From Gonium pectorale (Eukaryota > Chlorophyta > Chlorophyceae > Chlamydomonadales > Volvocaceae), in assembly GCA_001584585.1 (NCBI GenBank), contig LSYV01000112.1, positions 60,479 through 105,764 on the forward strand: DNA of 45,286 nt, given 5' to 3'. The translations under genes were made by a program, and so were the position numbers. Positions 33,501 to 44,871 of the stretch are shown here, piece after piece. Numbering within the stretch: the first letter of the stretch is position 1; the number at the start of each line of letters is the position of its first letter. The notes beneath the pieces were generated by a model. It had not been told where the DNA came from. It did no database searches and was given only the letters and a program-made list of their open reading frames with translations.

Positions 33501-36068
33501 GGAGAAGAGAGCCAAGCCAATCTCTGTATGGCTCTTGGGCGATTGCATGCCTTTACGTACCTGGCTTGGGGCAGGGCGTCGGGGGGGGGGCGGGTACAGG
33601 GGCTGCGTCAGGTTCCGGGTACGAACGGGGCGGGGCGAGCCGAACAGCCCCGGCGCATCGCCGCTGGGCGTGTGGGGTGCAGGTGCAGGCACCCGCCGCC
33701 GCCGCATGTCCCGGGTTGCCTCCTAACCCCTGGCAGGGTAGCACGTGCGGTCGCCGCCTTTGCCCCCAGGGGTGACCGCAGGCCCACCACCGGGAGACCG
33801 TCGCTTTTGCGTTCAAGCGTGACTACGGACGCTCAGTTGTGTTTACAGGAGAGCGCGTGCGATCACCCCACAACCGACAACCCACAACCCACAACCCACA
33901 CCCACAGGCCCACCATCGACCGGCTACTGCTGCCGATGCTGCTGCGGGCGCTGCTGGGGCCGGGCGGCGTCGCGGGCGTGCCGGGCGGGGCCCCGGCGGG
34001 GAGGCCGCGGCCGCGGCCGCGCCGGACCCTCGCCTGGCGCAGGCGGCGCTGACGCGGCTGCAGTCGCTGGTGGCCTCGGGGCTGCTGGACGGCCGGGCGC
34101 AGCAGGTGGGCCCCGGGAGTGTGGGGTGGGGTGGGGTGGGGTGAGGGGTGGGTGGCTACAACACAGAACGCTGCACCCACGGGCATGCTAGGTTTTTGTC
34201 TGCTAACTTGACTATCCGCTACGCTGCGTCCATCTTTTTGTGTTCTCGATCTCAGGGGTTGTTAGGGCGTTCGGGCGTTTCAACTCCGGGAGCTTTGGTG
34301 CCTCCCGGCTCGTGTGGCAGAGCGGCGAAGCGCCGCTGCCGGAAGCTCGTAACCTGGCGACGGCTGGGAGAGGGGGGCCAGTGAGGCGTCGCCCGGATGT
34401 ACAAGTGCCCATGCGCCATGCCGCGCCGCTACGCCGTTGTGTACCGACACGTGAGGTCCTGATCTTCTCCTACTCCGCTTGACCTTGGTTCCTCTCACCC
34501 GCCTGCCCCCCTCCCGACCCCGCCCCCGACCCCCAACCTCCGCCAGGTCCGCGCCGCGCTGCTCCCCGCGCTGCGCGCCTCCGCGTCGCGCACCACCAGC
34601 GCCGCCGTGCGGGTGGCCAGCCTGGGGCTGATGGCGGCGATGGGCAGCCGGGTGGGTGGGCGGTGGGATGGGGTGTGGGCGGTGGGGTGTGGGCACCCGG
34701 ACTGAGCGGCACGGCGCGGGCTGCGGCGCGGGCTGGGCAGCACCGATCCTCCTCCTTTCCACGCCCTCGCACGGCCTCCACCTGCGCAGCGAGGTCCACC
34801 GCCCTCAGCACGTGTGGGGAAGGGGTGGGGGGTGGGGGGTGGCACCGTGGCCCGTCCGGCCCCACCGGGTCGCCGGCCTCCCTCGCATGCACGTGTGTGT
34901 GAGGGGGGGGGGGAAGGGGAGGGGCCGCGACCCTTCCTTTTCTTGCCACTACGCCTACGCACCGCGTCCCGGGACCGCCCGCTCGGGATCCGGCGTGCGG
35001 TCACCGCGCTTCACCCACTGCCTTGATCGCTACCCTGGGTCTCCCGACTCCACCCCCACCCCGACCGCGGGGGGCTCCTCGGTTCGTGGTCGCTGGGTTT
35101 GAGGTCGCTTTCCATCGGGCTTCTCTGCGGGTTACCAAAAAACGACTAGGCTTGGAATGCGAAGGGATGCCGAGAAATTTTCGCTATTCGGCCTTCGACG
35201 ACTTGGAACGACTCGGGATGGCATGCGCCTCAGGCTTCTCCAGTGAAATCGCCTTTTGAATCTCCTAAAACCCCGGCCGCTGCTGCTGCCGCCGCTGTGG
35301 CCCCCTCCCGGTTCAAGAGGGTGCCTCCTGGCCACACTCTTGCCGCCCATCCGAATGAGCGTCTCCCCCTCCGCCCCCCACTCCCCCCCCAGGTGGATCG
35401 GGCCGAGGGCGAGGCCATCCTGGCCATGTGTGCCCAGGTACGGGCGTGGGGACTTGCGTGTATGCTGTTTGTTGGCCAAGTCCCAACCGCTTCAGTAGGC
35501 GGGCACCCGCTGCAGTAGGCGGGCACCCCGCAGCGCTTCGCCGCGGACCATCGTAGCCTGGCCATTGCCGTCAATCCCACGTCTCCGCTCGTTCCTCGCC
35601 CATATGCCGCTAATTTCCCTCCTGCCCCCGCCCTCCCCCTCCCCGCTCCTGTACCCACCGCCCCTCAGCTCCTGTCGGTCGACGGCAGCGGGGCCACGGC
35701 GGCGGCGGTGGCGGCGCTGTTCGAGGCGCTGGCGGCGGCGCCGGGCTGGGGCTGCGCCGCCGCCGCCGCGCGCATGCTGCCGCTGATGTCGCCGCAGCTG
35801 CTGTCACCGGGGCTTACGCCGCAGCAGCTGGCGGCGGTGGCGGCGGCGATGCAGGTGGGGTGGGGAGGCCACCTGACGATGCGGCGCCCGTCCCATCACA
35901 TGGGGTCCGCGTGTGCGGGGTCGCCTCCCCCCCCCGGGTCCTTTTCATGCATCCCCCAGGGGCGGGGGAGGGCCTGGCTTTCCTCCGCGGTGCCTCAGCG
36001 GCTTTCGTGGCACGTAGGCAAGAGAGCAGCAACCCGGCGGGCCAAGTTACTCCTAACTGGTCTAGCTG

Positions 36069-36104
<36 letters not shown>

Positions 36105-38634
36105 TATTGTTGCAATGTGGCAGCGGCAGGGCCGTTTTGCGCCGCCGGAACGCAGCCCGCTACAGCAAACCGTGTGCCGCAATTCCGTCTGGTTCCTACT
36201 TGTTGCCGCCCCCCCCCCCCGCCGCGGTGCAGCGGATGCTCTCGCTGGTTGTGCGCCACGCGGAAGACGCAGCGCAAGGGCGGGGGGCGGGCGGCGCCGC
36301 CAGCCCCAGGGCGGCGGCGCTGTCGGCGACCGGCGGCGGTGGCGGCGCGTCCGGCGGGCCATCCGCCGGCATGGGCCGGGACAGCGCGGCTTCGGCGGCG
36401 ACTACGGCGACGGTGAGCGCGCGCGGGGCGTTGTCCCCCAGTGGTTGCCACGACGGTAGCTCTCGGGTTAGCTTCCGTTTCTAAACCCGTCCGCTGCGCC
36501 AATAGCCCCAACGGGCGTTTCCCGCCGTACATCCCCCCCACCGCCCGACGGGCATACGGTGTGCCGCCAAGCAGCCGTCGGTAATCGAAGAAGACAGATA
36601 TCGAAGAGCACCTGGGAACCTGGATATATATCGAAGAACACTGGGAGACACGCACGGGAGAAGCCGCCAGAGATTGCGCCGTCGAGTAGGGTGGTGGGTG
36701 GGTGCGCAAAATGCTGGTTGGGACCGAAGATAAAAGGAACACAGGACTTGCGGCACGCTGTGCCTACCAAAACACACAGGTTCTAATGTACCACATCCTG
36801 CGCTTTCCCGGTCAAATCGCATTTCAGTCTAGGCTCGCGGCTGTGCCGAGTCTGCGTGTATAACGGGGAGTTTGAGGCGTGTGCTGATGGTAGTTTCGCT
36901 TTTCATGTATGTGTACTGAAGGCCTTTGTGCATTTCCGAACATGTGTGTTCTGGTAGGCACGGCGTGCCGCAGGCCCCCCTGGAGTGTAGTGCTGTGCGG
37001 AAGCCGTGGGGGGGGGGCACCAGGCGTGCATCCTCGCCTTGCTCCTTTCCAGGTCCTGCGTTCTTTCTGAATTCGGTCCAAACCAGCAATTTGCGCACCC
37101 AGCCACCCCCGCCCCCTCGACGGCGCAATCTCTGGCGGCTTCCATGCTATGCTTCCTTGTATTCTTCGATATCCAGGCGTGTGTACGGAGGCGCGCGCAG
37201 GTTTTCGGCAGCAGGCCCTCGTCGGCCAGAGGCGCAGGCGCTTGCATTGCCGGTCGGGGGGGGGGGGGGGCGGGCGCGGCTGCCAAGGCCCAAGCCACTC
37301 TAGCTACGTCCCTCGCGTTAGTTACGTCCCTCGCTGCAAGACGGCTGTACGGCGGCGCCCCACAGCGTCTCTCTGGAAGCACGTAGCGACACAGCCATTT
37401 GTCCTCAAAGCCCCCTTGCCAATGTCCTGTTACCACGAACCTCACAACGGGACCCCCGCCACCCCCTCGGCAGCCCTGCGGCACCATGGCCGTCACAACC
37501 TGGGCACCGGCGGCCGCGGCCTCCACACCCGCCGCCGCCGCTGCTGCGTCCGGCGGCGCGGCGGCGGCGGCAGCAGCCGGCGCCAGCTACGCCGGTGTAG
37601 GTGGCGGTCCGCGTGGGAGCGGCGGCGGTGCCGGTCATGGGCTCACAGCGCAGCCGCGCCACGCCGCGTCCGTGTCGAGCATGCCTGTGGCCGGCGGCGG
37701 CGGCGGAGGGGGCGGAGGGGGCGGCGGAGGGGGCGGAGGGAGCGGCGGCGCGTCCTCATGGGCGCCAATACGCGCCACTCACTCGCAGCCACAGCTTCAA
37801 CCTCAACCGCAGCCGCATGCCGCTTTGGCACCAGTGGCGCTGTCCCAGGCGGCGCCGGCGGAAGCGGTCTGGTCATCCATCGGCGGCGGCGGCGGCGGCG
37901 GCACACTAGGCGGCGGCGCCGGCTCGGCGGCGGGTGCCAGCTGGTCACTCGGAGGGCCTGGTGAGGCGGGCGCGGGCTGGGCCGGCCCCGGCCTTGGGTC
38001 CCTTGCCTCGCAGACCCATGGGTCAGTTGGCGCCGGGCCGGGGAGCTACGGGGCGGTTGGCTCGTCGTCAGGCATGGTGCTAGGCGGCAATGGCGGCGGT
38101 GCCAGCGCCGGGGGCTTCCTGGCACCCGTGCCGAGCGCTGGCAGCAGACCCGCTGTTGTGGACCCGTCTACGGCGCCCGCCGCCAGCATGGGGCCGTTGG
38201 CAGATTTGTCGGATCCATTCGCGTACCTGGCGCCGCTCGCCCCCGTGCCCGGCGGCGGCGGCGTTGGCGGCGGCGGCGTGGTACCAATGTACGGCAGCCA
38301 ACCAACCGCCTCCGCCGCAATGGGTGTCGCCACGGCGTCGCGCGCTGGCGGCGGCGGCGTGGGGGCTGCGCTGCCGCCGGGCTTGGGATCGGCGGCGGCG
38401 AGTCCGGTCGGCGCTGCGGCGGCAGGAGGCGGCGGTGGCGGCGGCACGGGTCGCGCCGGCGGCGCCGACGCGTCGTTCGGTTGGCTGGCCGGGTCGGGTA
38501 CCGGCGTGGCGGCGACGACGGGGGCGGCGTGGGGAGGGGGCGCGGCTCCGGGGGCCGGGGCCATGAACGGGCTGCGGGCGGCATCTCCTGCTGCCGCCTC
38601 TCCTTCAGGTCCTGTTAACCTGATGGACCTGTAG
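27599..38634 (+). CDS. SCY1-like pseudokinase (SCYL2-type), about 15 exons
   Basis: Exons: 27599-27858, 28266-28374, 28870-28926, 29352-29675, 30310-30483, 30941-31369 (frame slips inside), 31671-31798, 32514-32702, 33184-33410, 33908-34105 (frame slips inside), 34547-34651, 35393-35437, 35669-35854, 36233-36412, 37474-38634. The product is about 1257 aa. SCYL2 (CVAK104) is a clathrin-coat-associated pseudokinase acting in Golgi-endosome traffic. The N-terminus (YKFQREYKMGAQ, VSIWVLDKKDL) matches the family. HCGLSPQ replaces the HRD loop and LAGFAF replaces DFG, so it should be catalytically dead. Residues after PYTAPELV and FSLGALVYEL continue into helical HEAT-like repeats. The last exon encodes 386 Gly/Ala/Ser-rich residues ending in PVNLMDL, close to a clathrin-box-type motif. 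Two in-frame breaks (near 31100-31203 and 33960-34020) each look like one missing base in a G-rich tract; tiny introns are the alternative. Confidence 0.82.
29715..29765 (+). repeat. Dispersed motif copy D
   Basis: TTGAAGGGAAAAGAGAATGAACAATGAC leads into the core GAGCTGGGCGCCAGCAG (29744-29760). It lies in SCYL2 intron 4 (29676-30309), immediately after a G10 run. Confidence 0.8.
31820..31862. repeat. TGTGTCTG microsatellite
   Basis: An imperfect (TG)n run with C interruptions lies in SCYL2 intron 7 (31799-32513). A second GT run lies at 32011-32026. Confidence 0.8.
36071..36103. repeat. (GT)n microsatellite
   Basis: A nearly pure GT dinucleotide run of about 16 units lies in SCYL2 intron 13 (35855-36232). 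Confidence 0.9.
36619..37177. repeat. Long imperfect inverted repeat (fold-back) in the last SCYL2 intron
   Basis: The left arm (36619-36784) pairs with the right arm (36938-37177) around a loop of about 150 bases. A 26-bp block at 36661-36686 is perfectly complementary to 37116-37141. A 29-bp block at 36700-36728 pairs with 37072-37100 with two mismatches. A block ending at the loop (about 36748-36784 with 36938-36974) pairs with about four differences. The right arm carries about 75 extra bases (36975-37050). The whole lies within the 1061-bp intron 36413-37473. It could be a MITE or fold-back transposon, or an intronic small-RNA hairpin precursor. No target-site duplication was identified. 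Confidence 0.85.
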
Positions 38635-40576
38635 TGACACACGGAGCCGCACTGGTGGTTGCTGGTGGTAGTGGTGGTGGTGGTGGTGATGATGGGAGGT
38701 GCAGAAGTAATGTCTTGTCGTGCAAAGATGGAGCTGATCAGCTCGACGCAAAAAGGCAATGGCAAGGTTGAGGGCGGGGGTAGGTGGAGGCTAGGTTGGT
38801 CACGGGTGGCGTGGTTAGGAGGTGGAATGGGCGGAGGCGGGTTCTTGGGCGCTGCAGGGTGGGAGGAGCGTCGCGGGCGCGTCATGTGTGCGTGGGGGAG
38901 GGGGCGGGGCAGCGTCCTGTCTCACGAGTAGCCAGGCAGCTGTTGGCACGGTGCTTTGTGACAGAGGCGGGGCGCGATCCTACGGAAGTGGATGCAGCTC
39001 GTGTGGCATACATGTACGGTCTCTCCTGTACGGCAGCTCGTCCACTGTGAATTCCTCATGGAGGTACTGGATGCTTGCACGGCCGGTGTAGCCTGCATGC
39101 CCTCACTGCGTCGCCCGTAAGACGGGCCATTGTCGCGAGCAGGCCAGTACCGCGGTACGCGGGATACACACGACCGTCTGGCCGCCATGCAAACCCCGAC
39201 CCCAGTCCCTAGCCCAGTCAAACCGCGCCAACTCGTCCTGCAGTGCACTGACAGTACAGAAAGTTGCATGAGGAGGGGTGCATGTGAGTGGTACGGCGAC
39301 GGGGGGTGCGGAGCGGGTGGTACGGTGACTCGCCCGTCCGGTCCAGCGCTCTAATCAGGCCACAGAGCCGTCACTTGCCACTCCGAAATGGCCTTCTTAG
39401 TCTTTTGCCTGTGCTGTGTGTGCTCCACTGCATGGCGAGGCGGGGCGAGGATACGGCTGGTTGTGCCGTAATTCTGTCGGAAAGGCTGCAGGCGGGAGAG
39501 GCAAGCTAGGGCTGGAGGGGCAAGCGGCCTTCCCGGTCCAGCACCGAAACCGAAACTGAGAACCCTGCCCTACAGAAGGGGACGAGGCCTCGAGCCGTGG
39601 AATCGGGGGTAGGTGGGGTAGCGTGTCACGAATCTAACGGCACAGCGGAGTTCCTCATATGGGGAATTCGGTCCCATGGAAAACCAGTTCCGCCCCAGTC
39701 AAAGCGCTCCCGGTATCGATCCCGGTTTGGCCATATTCCCCTCCCGCCCGCTTGAACCCCTATCGCCCTATCGCATTGCGGCAAGGAGGCAAATGCGAAC
39801 ACATTGGCTGTGATGTCGCGGACCTAGCTGCTTGGTGGTGCCGTCGGCTGCCGTGGGTTTCAGGCCTACGGCATGAGACTTGCGCACTTCGGTCTCTCGC
39901 TCCGTGTGTGCCGTGCGAGGATGTTCGTTCCGTAGCAGACCCTCTTGGGCGTGTCGGCTTGTGGTGGTGGTCAGCGGGCGTGCGGGCGGTCGATAGGACG
40001 CGGCCTGTTCCGGCCTCTGGCGATAGCGTGTTGGTTGCGCCTGACCGGTTTTTATTGACCCCTGCGACGTGTGCTCTCGGCCCTGAACGTGGCTGCGGAA
40101 CGCGAGTTGCGCGGTGTGCCTTAGTTGGTGCCGCCAGCTGGGTCTGTCGAGCATATTACGTTGACCACCGTTGGCTGATACCCGGTCCCCTTGTAAAATG
40201 CCTCAGTAATGCAAGGAACTGGCAACGGGTGATAGCAACATTGTGATATGAATGTCAGTGCGTTTCCAGGTCACGCTTTGGGAACCGACAGAGGCGTCAG
40301 GTGCGCTGGCTGATAGCCAGTGGTCGGCTCCGACCCGCGGGTCACACGCACTTCGACAAGCGCGCAGCGCTGGCCTCTCGACTGGACCATCGACTGCAAG
40401 CGCGCACTGCAAGCAGGAGCCCCTCCTTACCTCGCATTACCTTCTTTCTAAACGTAGGTGACCTAGGAGCGCCCCCTCAGCTTTTGTCCTGCTGAACTCG
40501 TACTTCGGACGTTCCAGCTCTTGCCTGATCCCCTTTCTCCCAGCTCTCTGCATGCGGACCTGAGAAAACATTACAA
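38635..40576. other. SCYL2 3' flank and ankyrin gene upstream region
   Basis: No gene is supported in 1.9 kb. The left part begins with a TGGTGG-type run (38652-38690) in the presumed SCYL2 3' UTR. The remainder has lower GC from about 39650 on, and only short open frames without family features. The ankyrin gene promoter should be near the right end. Confidence 0.45.
40192..40196 (+). terminator. Possible TGTAA polyadenylation signal
   Basis: This is the first plus-strand TGTAA I noticed after the SCYL2 stop codon. It would imply a 3' UTR of about 1.56 kb, long but not unusual for these algae. It could equally belong to nothing. Confidence 0.25.
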
Positions 40577-43500
40577 ATGCTGCCCAACGGCAGCGGAGCG
40601 AAACCACCAGCAGCGTCTGGCTGTCAGGGCGCTCGGGACCTCGAGCCTGATGGGGTCGCCGGACCTCCGGAGGGACTTATTACGCCTTCGCTCGGCCAAC
40701 AAACGGCTGCGTCCATGCGGAGGGTTCTGAAGCCGCTGTGCTCCGACGTGAAGGTTGTGCAGGCAACTCTGGAGGACGTGAAGGTGGGTGGGCACACTCT
40801 GCGATCAAGTCACGGGTACCATATTGTCCCATAATGCACGAGTCGGGCCATATTTGGTATCCGTGTGGTGCTTTGATTCTTGAGGAGTAGTGGAATGAGG
40901 CTTAATCTTGAGGTTTGGTCCGTCCCGATCGACCCTTTCGCCGTCCCCAGGGCCGCCTCGACTCAATGCTGCCCACTGCCGCGGGGAGTCGGCGGGGCGA
41001 GGGAGAGCGCCCACGTGCGGTGACGGCACTCCGCATCGTCACCCTCGTGAGCGCAGCCATTGCCATTGGAGCCGCAGTGAGTCGTTGATTCCCACTCGCG
41101 TAGACGGTGGCCGGGGAGAGCAGCCCCACGGCCTGGCTCTCCACCTGGTTGTTTCTGCTGATGTCATGCGCGTGTCTTGTGGGTCATGCACTCTTTCCAC
41201 GTGTGGGCGATGGGAGGGTGCCGCTAGTGCCGCACAGCGGGACAAGATGGACCCACGACCCAACCGCCAGTTCAGCTAGCAGCGGCTTTATCCGCCTTCC
41301 CCGCCCTGCCTGTGGGCTCCCGCTGCCGCCGCCGGTGTTGCTCGCAGGCGTGCATGCTGAGAATGGGAATGGTGGGGCTGGGGGAGATGAAGGAGATGCG
41401 GGCAGCGCTGGGGGAGATGAAGGAGATGCGGGCGGCGCTGGAGGAGATGAAGGAGATGCGGGCGGCGCTGGAGGAGATGAAGGTCGGATTGGCGGCGCTG
41501 GATGCGGGACGGGTACATGAAGAGTGCACGTGTGCATGCATGCGTGTGTGACCGGTAATGTACGTAGGCGATACATGCGTTTTAGGAGTGAATCAGGAGG
41601 TTCATATCATATGAATCATATGTTGGGCATTCCCATTAAGACCTAGTGGAGGGTAGGGAAAGGATTGAATTGCACACTTCATCAACACAGGGATTTCCAT
41701 GCAGTCACGAGGCCTAGTAGTGGAATGGGGTGCCGGGTGACATCAGTAAGGCAGGGCGGGCTTGCTCTATCTCCTCGTCCGCTGCCTCGTGACGCGCTCA
41801 AAGCAACTCTTACCTGCTTACGTCCTCGCTCTGCCATGCCGCAGCGTGTCAGCTGTCAGTTTGTAAGCTGCCACATTACCCCCCCCCCCTACGCTGATCT
41901 ATCTGCCCTACGTGTCCCGCCCCGACCCGGCTCCCAGAGCCGTCGGGACTCGCAGCCCGGAGCTTCACGTGAACCCACCGACCAGCAGCTGTGGTTCGCC
42001 GGCATACACCTGGAGGCGAAGGACTCGGTGAGCCGCAGGGCGCGGTGTATGGTGTCGGCCTCACCATGCTCGCTTTCAGCGCATAAACATGTTGCGTACG
42101 CATCGATTCCGCAGGCCGGTAACACCCCCCTGCTGCGGGCCAGCATGTACGGCCATCTTTCCGCCGTACGTGCCCTGGTTGCCGCTGGTGCAAACGCCCG
42201 CGCAGTGAACAAGGTACGCCCAGCCGGGATGCATGTACGGTGGCTGCATTAGCCCATACAATGACATGCAGGGGGGGCATGAAGCAGGCCCCAAATGCGG
42301 CTGGCATACCGCCCGGAAGCGATCCCCTGTGGGAGCAATCCAGGACGGGAGCTAGAATGAATGATGGACGCACGGATGCAATGCGTATGCTGTCGCACGC
42401 CAAGCTTGTTGCGCATGCCGGTCCGTAGCCAGACGTGGCGCAAGCACGCGGGGAGCTGCTTCGCACCCGCAAGTGCTTTGGGGTCCCGTTTGCGGCAGCC
42501 ATGACTTTACTTCCGCTGCGGGTCTGCTCCCAGGACGGCTGGACTCCGCTGCACATCGCCAGCTTTGAGGGCAACGTGGAAGTCGTGTGGGCGCTCCTGG
42601 CGGCGGGCCCCGACGCCAACGCCCACACCCGCGACCAGGTACCGTAAGGGTAGGCAAGCGATTGCTGTAAATACGCCCACGCCCTTACGTGCAGCAAGAT
42701 CCGATGTCCGATGAAAACACCTGTCGTGATCCCGTACCTCTATATGCGGCTGAACGCAGTGTGCAGACTTAGTAGGACTTAGCCCCTAGGGGCCCTTGCT
42801 TCCGCACCTGCCTTCACACACACAGCCACTGTCTGCTCGGTTCTGCACAGCGCAAGTTCACGCCCCTCCACGCGGCATGCTGGAAGGGCCACACCGAGGT
42901 CGTCAAGGTGCTACTCACGGCCGGTGCATCGCCCAACGAGAAGGCCATACTCCTTCCCGAGGTAAGGCACGCTCCGACTAGCTACCTGCCCCTGTTATGC
43001 ATGAAACAAGCCGCTGCGCCTGCAGCCGGCCCCGGCGCGAGGGAAGCTGCACTGGGACCGCACCGAGGGCTTCACTCCGCTCCACCTGGCGGCCAAGGAG
43101 CGGCGCCTGGGCGTGTTGGAGGCGCTGATGCGCGCGGGAGCAGACCTGGACGCAAGGGATGTGAGTGGGCATGAAGTGCGGGACCGTTTTGACGCTCGTT
43201 ACTTTGTCATTACACCTTTCTCGCGGAATCAATTGCCCTGCATTGCATATGTTGTGGCGGTTGTGCGGCCAAGGAAGTTGCAATGTTATAGTCTGCAACA
43301 CGTGCTTTACACGCCAAGCGCAGAACACTGAGCGGTAGGTGACTGGTTGCAGGAGTTCGAGAGTACGCCGCTGCACATCGCTGTCCGCGCGGGCGACAAC
43401 AACGCAGTACGGAAGCTGCTGGAGGCGGGAGCGGACAAGGACAGCGCTGACATGGGGGTACGTGCAGCTTGCCGTACAGTACGTACAGTTGCGCCTGCTT

Positions 43501-44416
43501 GTCTGCTTGCTTGCATGAATCACCCTAGCAGAAGGCACTGTGGCGTGCTGCGATGCCAAAGCAAACTACAGATTGTCGGACTGTTTCCAGATCATCGCAC
43601 AGCTCCGTTGGAACACCAATCTCGGCGGGCTGTACGTAAAAAAACAGAAATGGGGAATGAAGGCAACGTACATAGCCGTACGCACGTGTCTGCCGTACGC
43701 GGGGGGTAAAATAGCTTTGCGGGCATTTCGTTATCCTGCTAATAACAAGTTTCCCGTCTTTCCGCTGAACGTACGAGTGCAACCCCGCCATGCATGGATG
43801 GCCGCCTTGCCCTCACATTTGGACCTGCGGATTTAGTAGCAAATGCACGTTTGGTTTGAAGATAGCTAACGTGAGGTATGTACCATGGACAGTGTTAATA
43901 AGCGGATGCCCTCGTTTCCGCCTAATCCAGCATGCTACATCCTGCGCCAGGGAAACACGCCGCTCCACTTCGCCAGCGACTTGGGCAACCTTTACGCCTT
44001 GAAGCTGCTCATCGAGGCGGGAGCCAACCCTCAGCCCAATAATGTGGTGCGTCCATCCGTGTGTGTGTTTGTGCTGCCAACCAGTACGGCCATGCGTCCG
44101 GGTCGGTTACAAGGGCAATGTTTGTTGCCCTGTGACTGGCAAGCAAGGCTCTTGTCGGTTGTTGGCAAGTGCGCACATAGCATCACTAGCTCGCGTTCGC
44201 TTTGTTTAAACTGCAGTAAGGTTTATCCTCCACCTGTAAGTGGAACAAGTCCCGCACGCTGCCATTTGTTGCCATGTGTGGTCCAAGCAGGATGGCTACA
44301 CGCCCTTGATGCTTGCTCACAAGTGGCACTGTGGCGTGCCATTGTGTCGGCGCGTCGAGAACGTCTGGACATACATGTTCGACCGGTCAATAATAGTGTA
44401 TGAAGCATTGCAATAG
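40577..44416 (+). CDS. Predicted membrane-anchored coiled-coil and ankyrin-repeat protein, 11 exons
   Basis: Exons: 40577-40783, 40951-41076, 41348-41512, 41938-42027, 42115-42213, 42534-42638, 42851-42961, 43026-43160, 43353-43457, 43951-44043, 44291-44416. Every intron is phase 0, and the product is 453 aa. Residues about 98-115 ([16 protein letters not shown] plus the start of exon 3) form a likely transmembrane helix spanning an exon junction. Residues about 122-162 are four copies of a 10-residue [14 protein letters not shown] unit, a probable coiled coil. From about 197 come seven ankyrin repeats, close to one per exon, with TPLLRAS, TPLHIAS, TPLHAAC, TPLHLAA, TPLHIAV, TPLHFAS and TPLMLAH motifs. 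Ankyrin repeats bind proteins; the partner is unknown. The C-terminus is short. The ATG at 40577 is the first of exon 1, but no upstream stop was checked over a long distance, so an earlier exon is possible. Confidence 0.82.
41378..41497 (+). repeat. 30-bp tandem repeat inside the ankyrin gene
   Basis: Four units of 30 bp (41378, 41408, 41438 and 41468; the last diverged) encode the 10-residue Met/Glu/Lys coiled-coil repeat. The near identity of the units points to recent expansion. A second plus-strand frame over the same bases is also open (Gly/Asp-rich). Confidence 0.9.
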
Positions 44417-44786
44417 TGTTTGGCGAAAGCGAATGCGAGGCAATCTTGAACAGTGCGTTCCGATTGAGGTGGCAACGGTATGACTTGGACATGTTTGAGT
44501 AAGGAACTGATATTGTGTCTATAAGAAGCACAGACATGATGCGTTTCGCACCAAAGCGTTACGAAAAGAACGGTTTGTTGGTTCGTTGGATTCCCAAGCC
44601 GGCGCCGATGCGACGGCGAGGCCATATATCCTTTGCAATAAGATAAACATTGTCGGCAATGAATCTAGTGGTTTGATGTTGATTTGCAAGATTGGTTCCA
44701 AGTTGGATTGTATCTGTCGGTGGCCTCCGTGGCCCTGGATAGCGTAACCCGGGGGTAATCCTCCAGGGAGGCTGCGTAAACCCTCT

Positions 44787-44791
44787 TGTAA
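44787..44791 (+). terminator. Candidate TGTAA polyadenylation signal of the ankyrin gene
   Basis: TGTAA lies about 370 nt after the ankyrin stop codon on the same strand, a normal 3' UTR length for the lineage. It sits directly upstream of the promoter-like block. Confidence 0.4.
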
Positions 44792-44794
44792 TCT

Positions 44795-44849
44795 GTCACG
44801 TTTTGAGTCCAGGGAGGGGAGCACGTGTCACGTTTTGAGTCCAGGGAGG
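44795..44849. repeat. Two identical 23-bp direct repeats upstream of a TATA box
   Basis: GTCACGTTTTGAGTCCAGGG plus AGG occurs at 44795-44817 and 44827-44849, a period of 32 bp. A partial CCAGGGAGG copy lies at 44763-44771. The second copy ends 15 bp before the TATA box, suggesting duplicated activator binding sites. Confidence 0.85.
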
Positions 44850-44864
44850 CCGCTTTCCCCCTGG

Positions 44865-44871
44865 TATATAA
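44865..44871 (+). promoter_or_regulatory. TATA box (TATATAA)
   Basis: The clear TATATAAGG context stands out in GC-rich DNA and is preceded by duplicated 23-bp elements. Transcription would start about 25-35 bp downstream, heading out of the window on the plus strand. Confidence 0.6.

Noticed and set aside
36075..36416. Open frame beginning with alternating Cys-Val
   Set aside because: It is only the translation of the GT microsatellite running into a SCYL2 exon in the wrong frame.
37405..38885. Minus-strand and alternative-frame open frames opposite the last SCYL2 exon
   Set aside because: They mirror the Gly/Ala/Ser-coding exon, which ends properly with a TAG after NLMDL.
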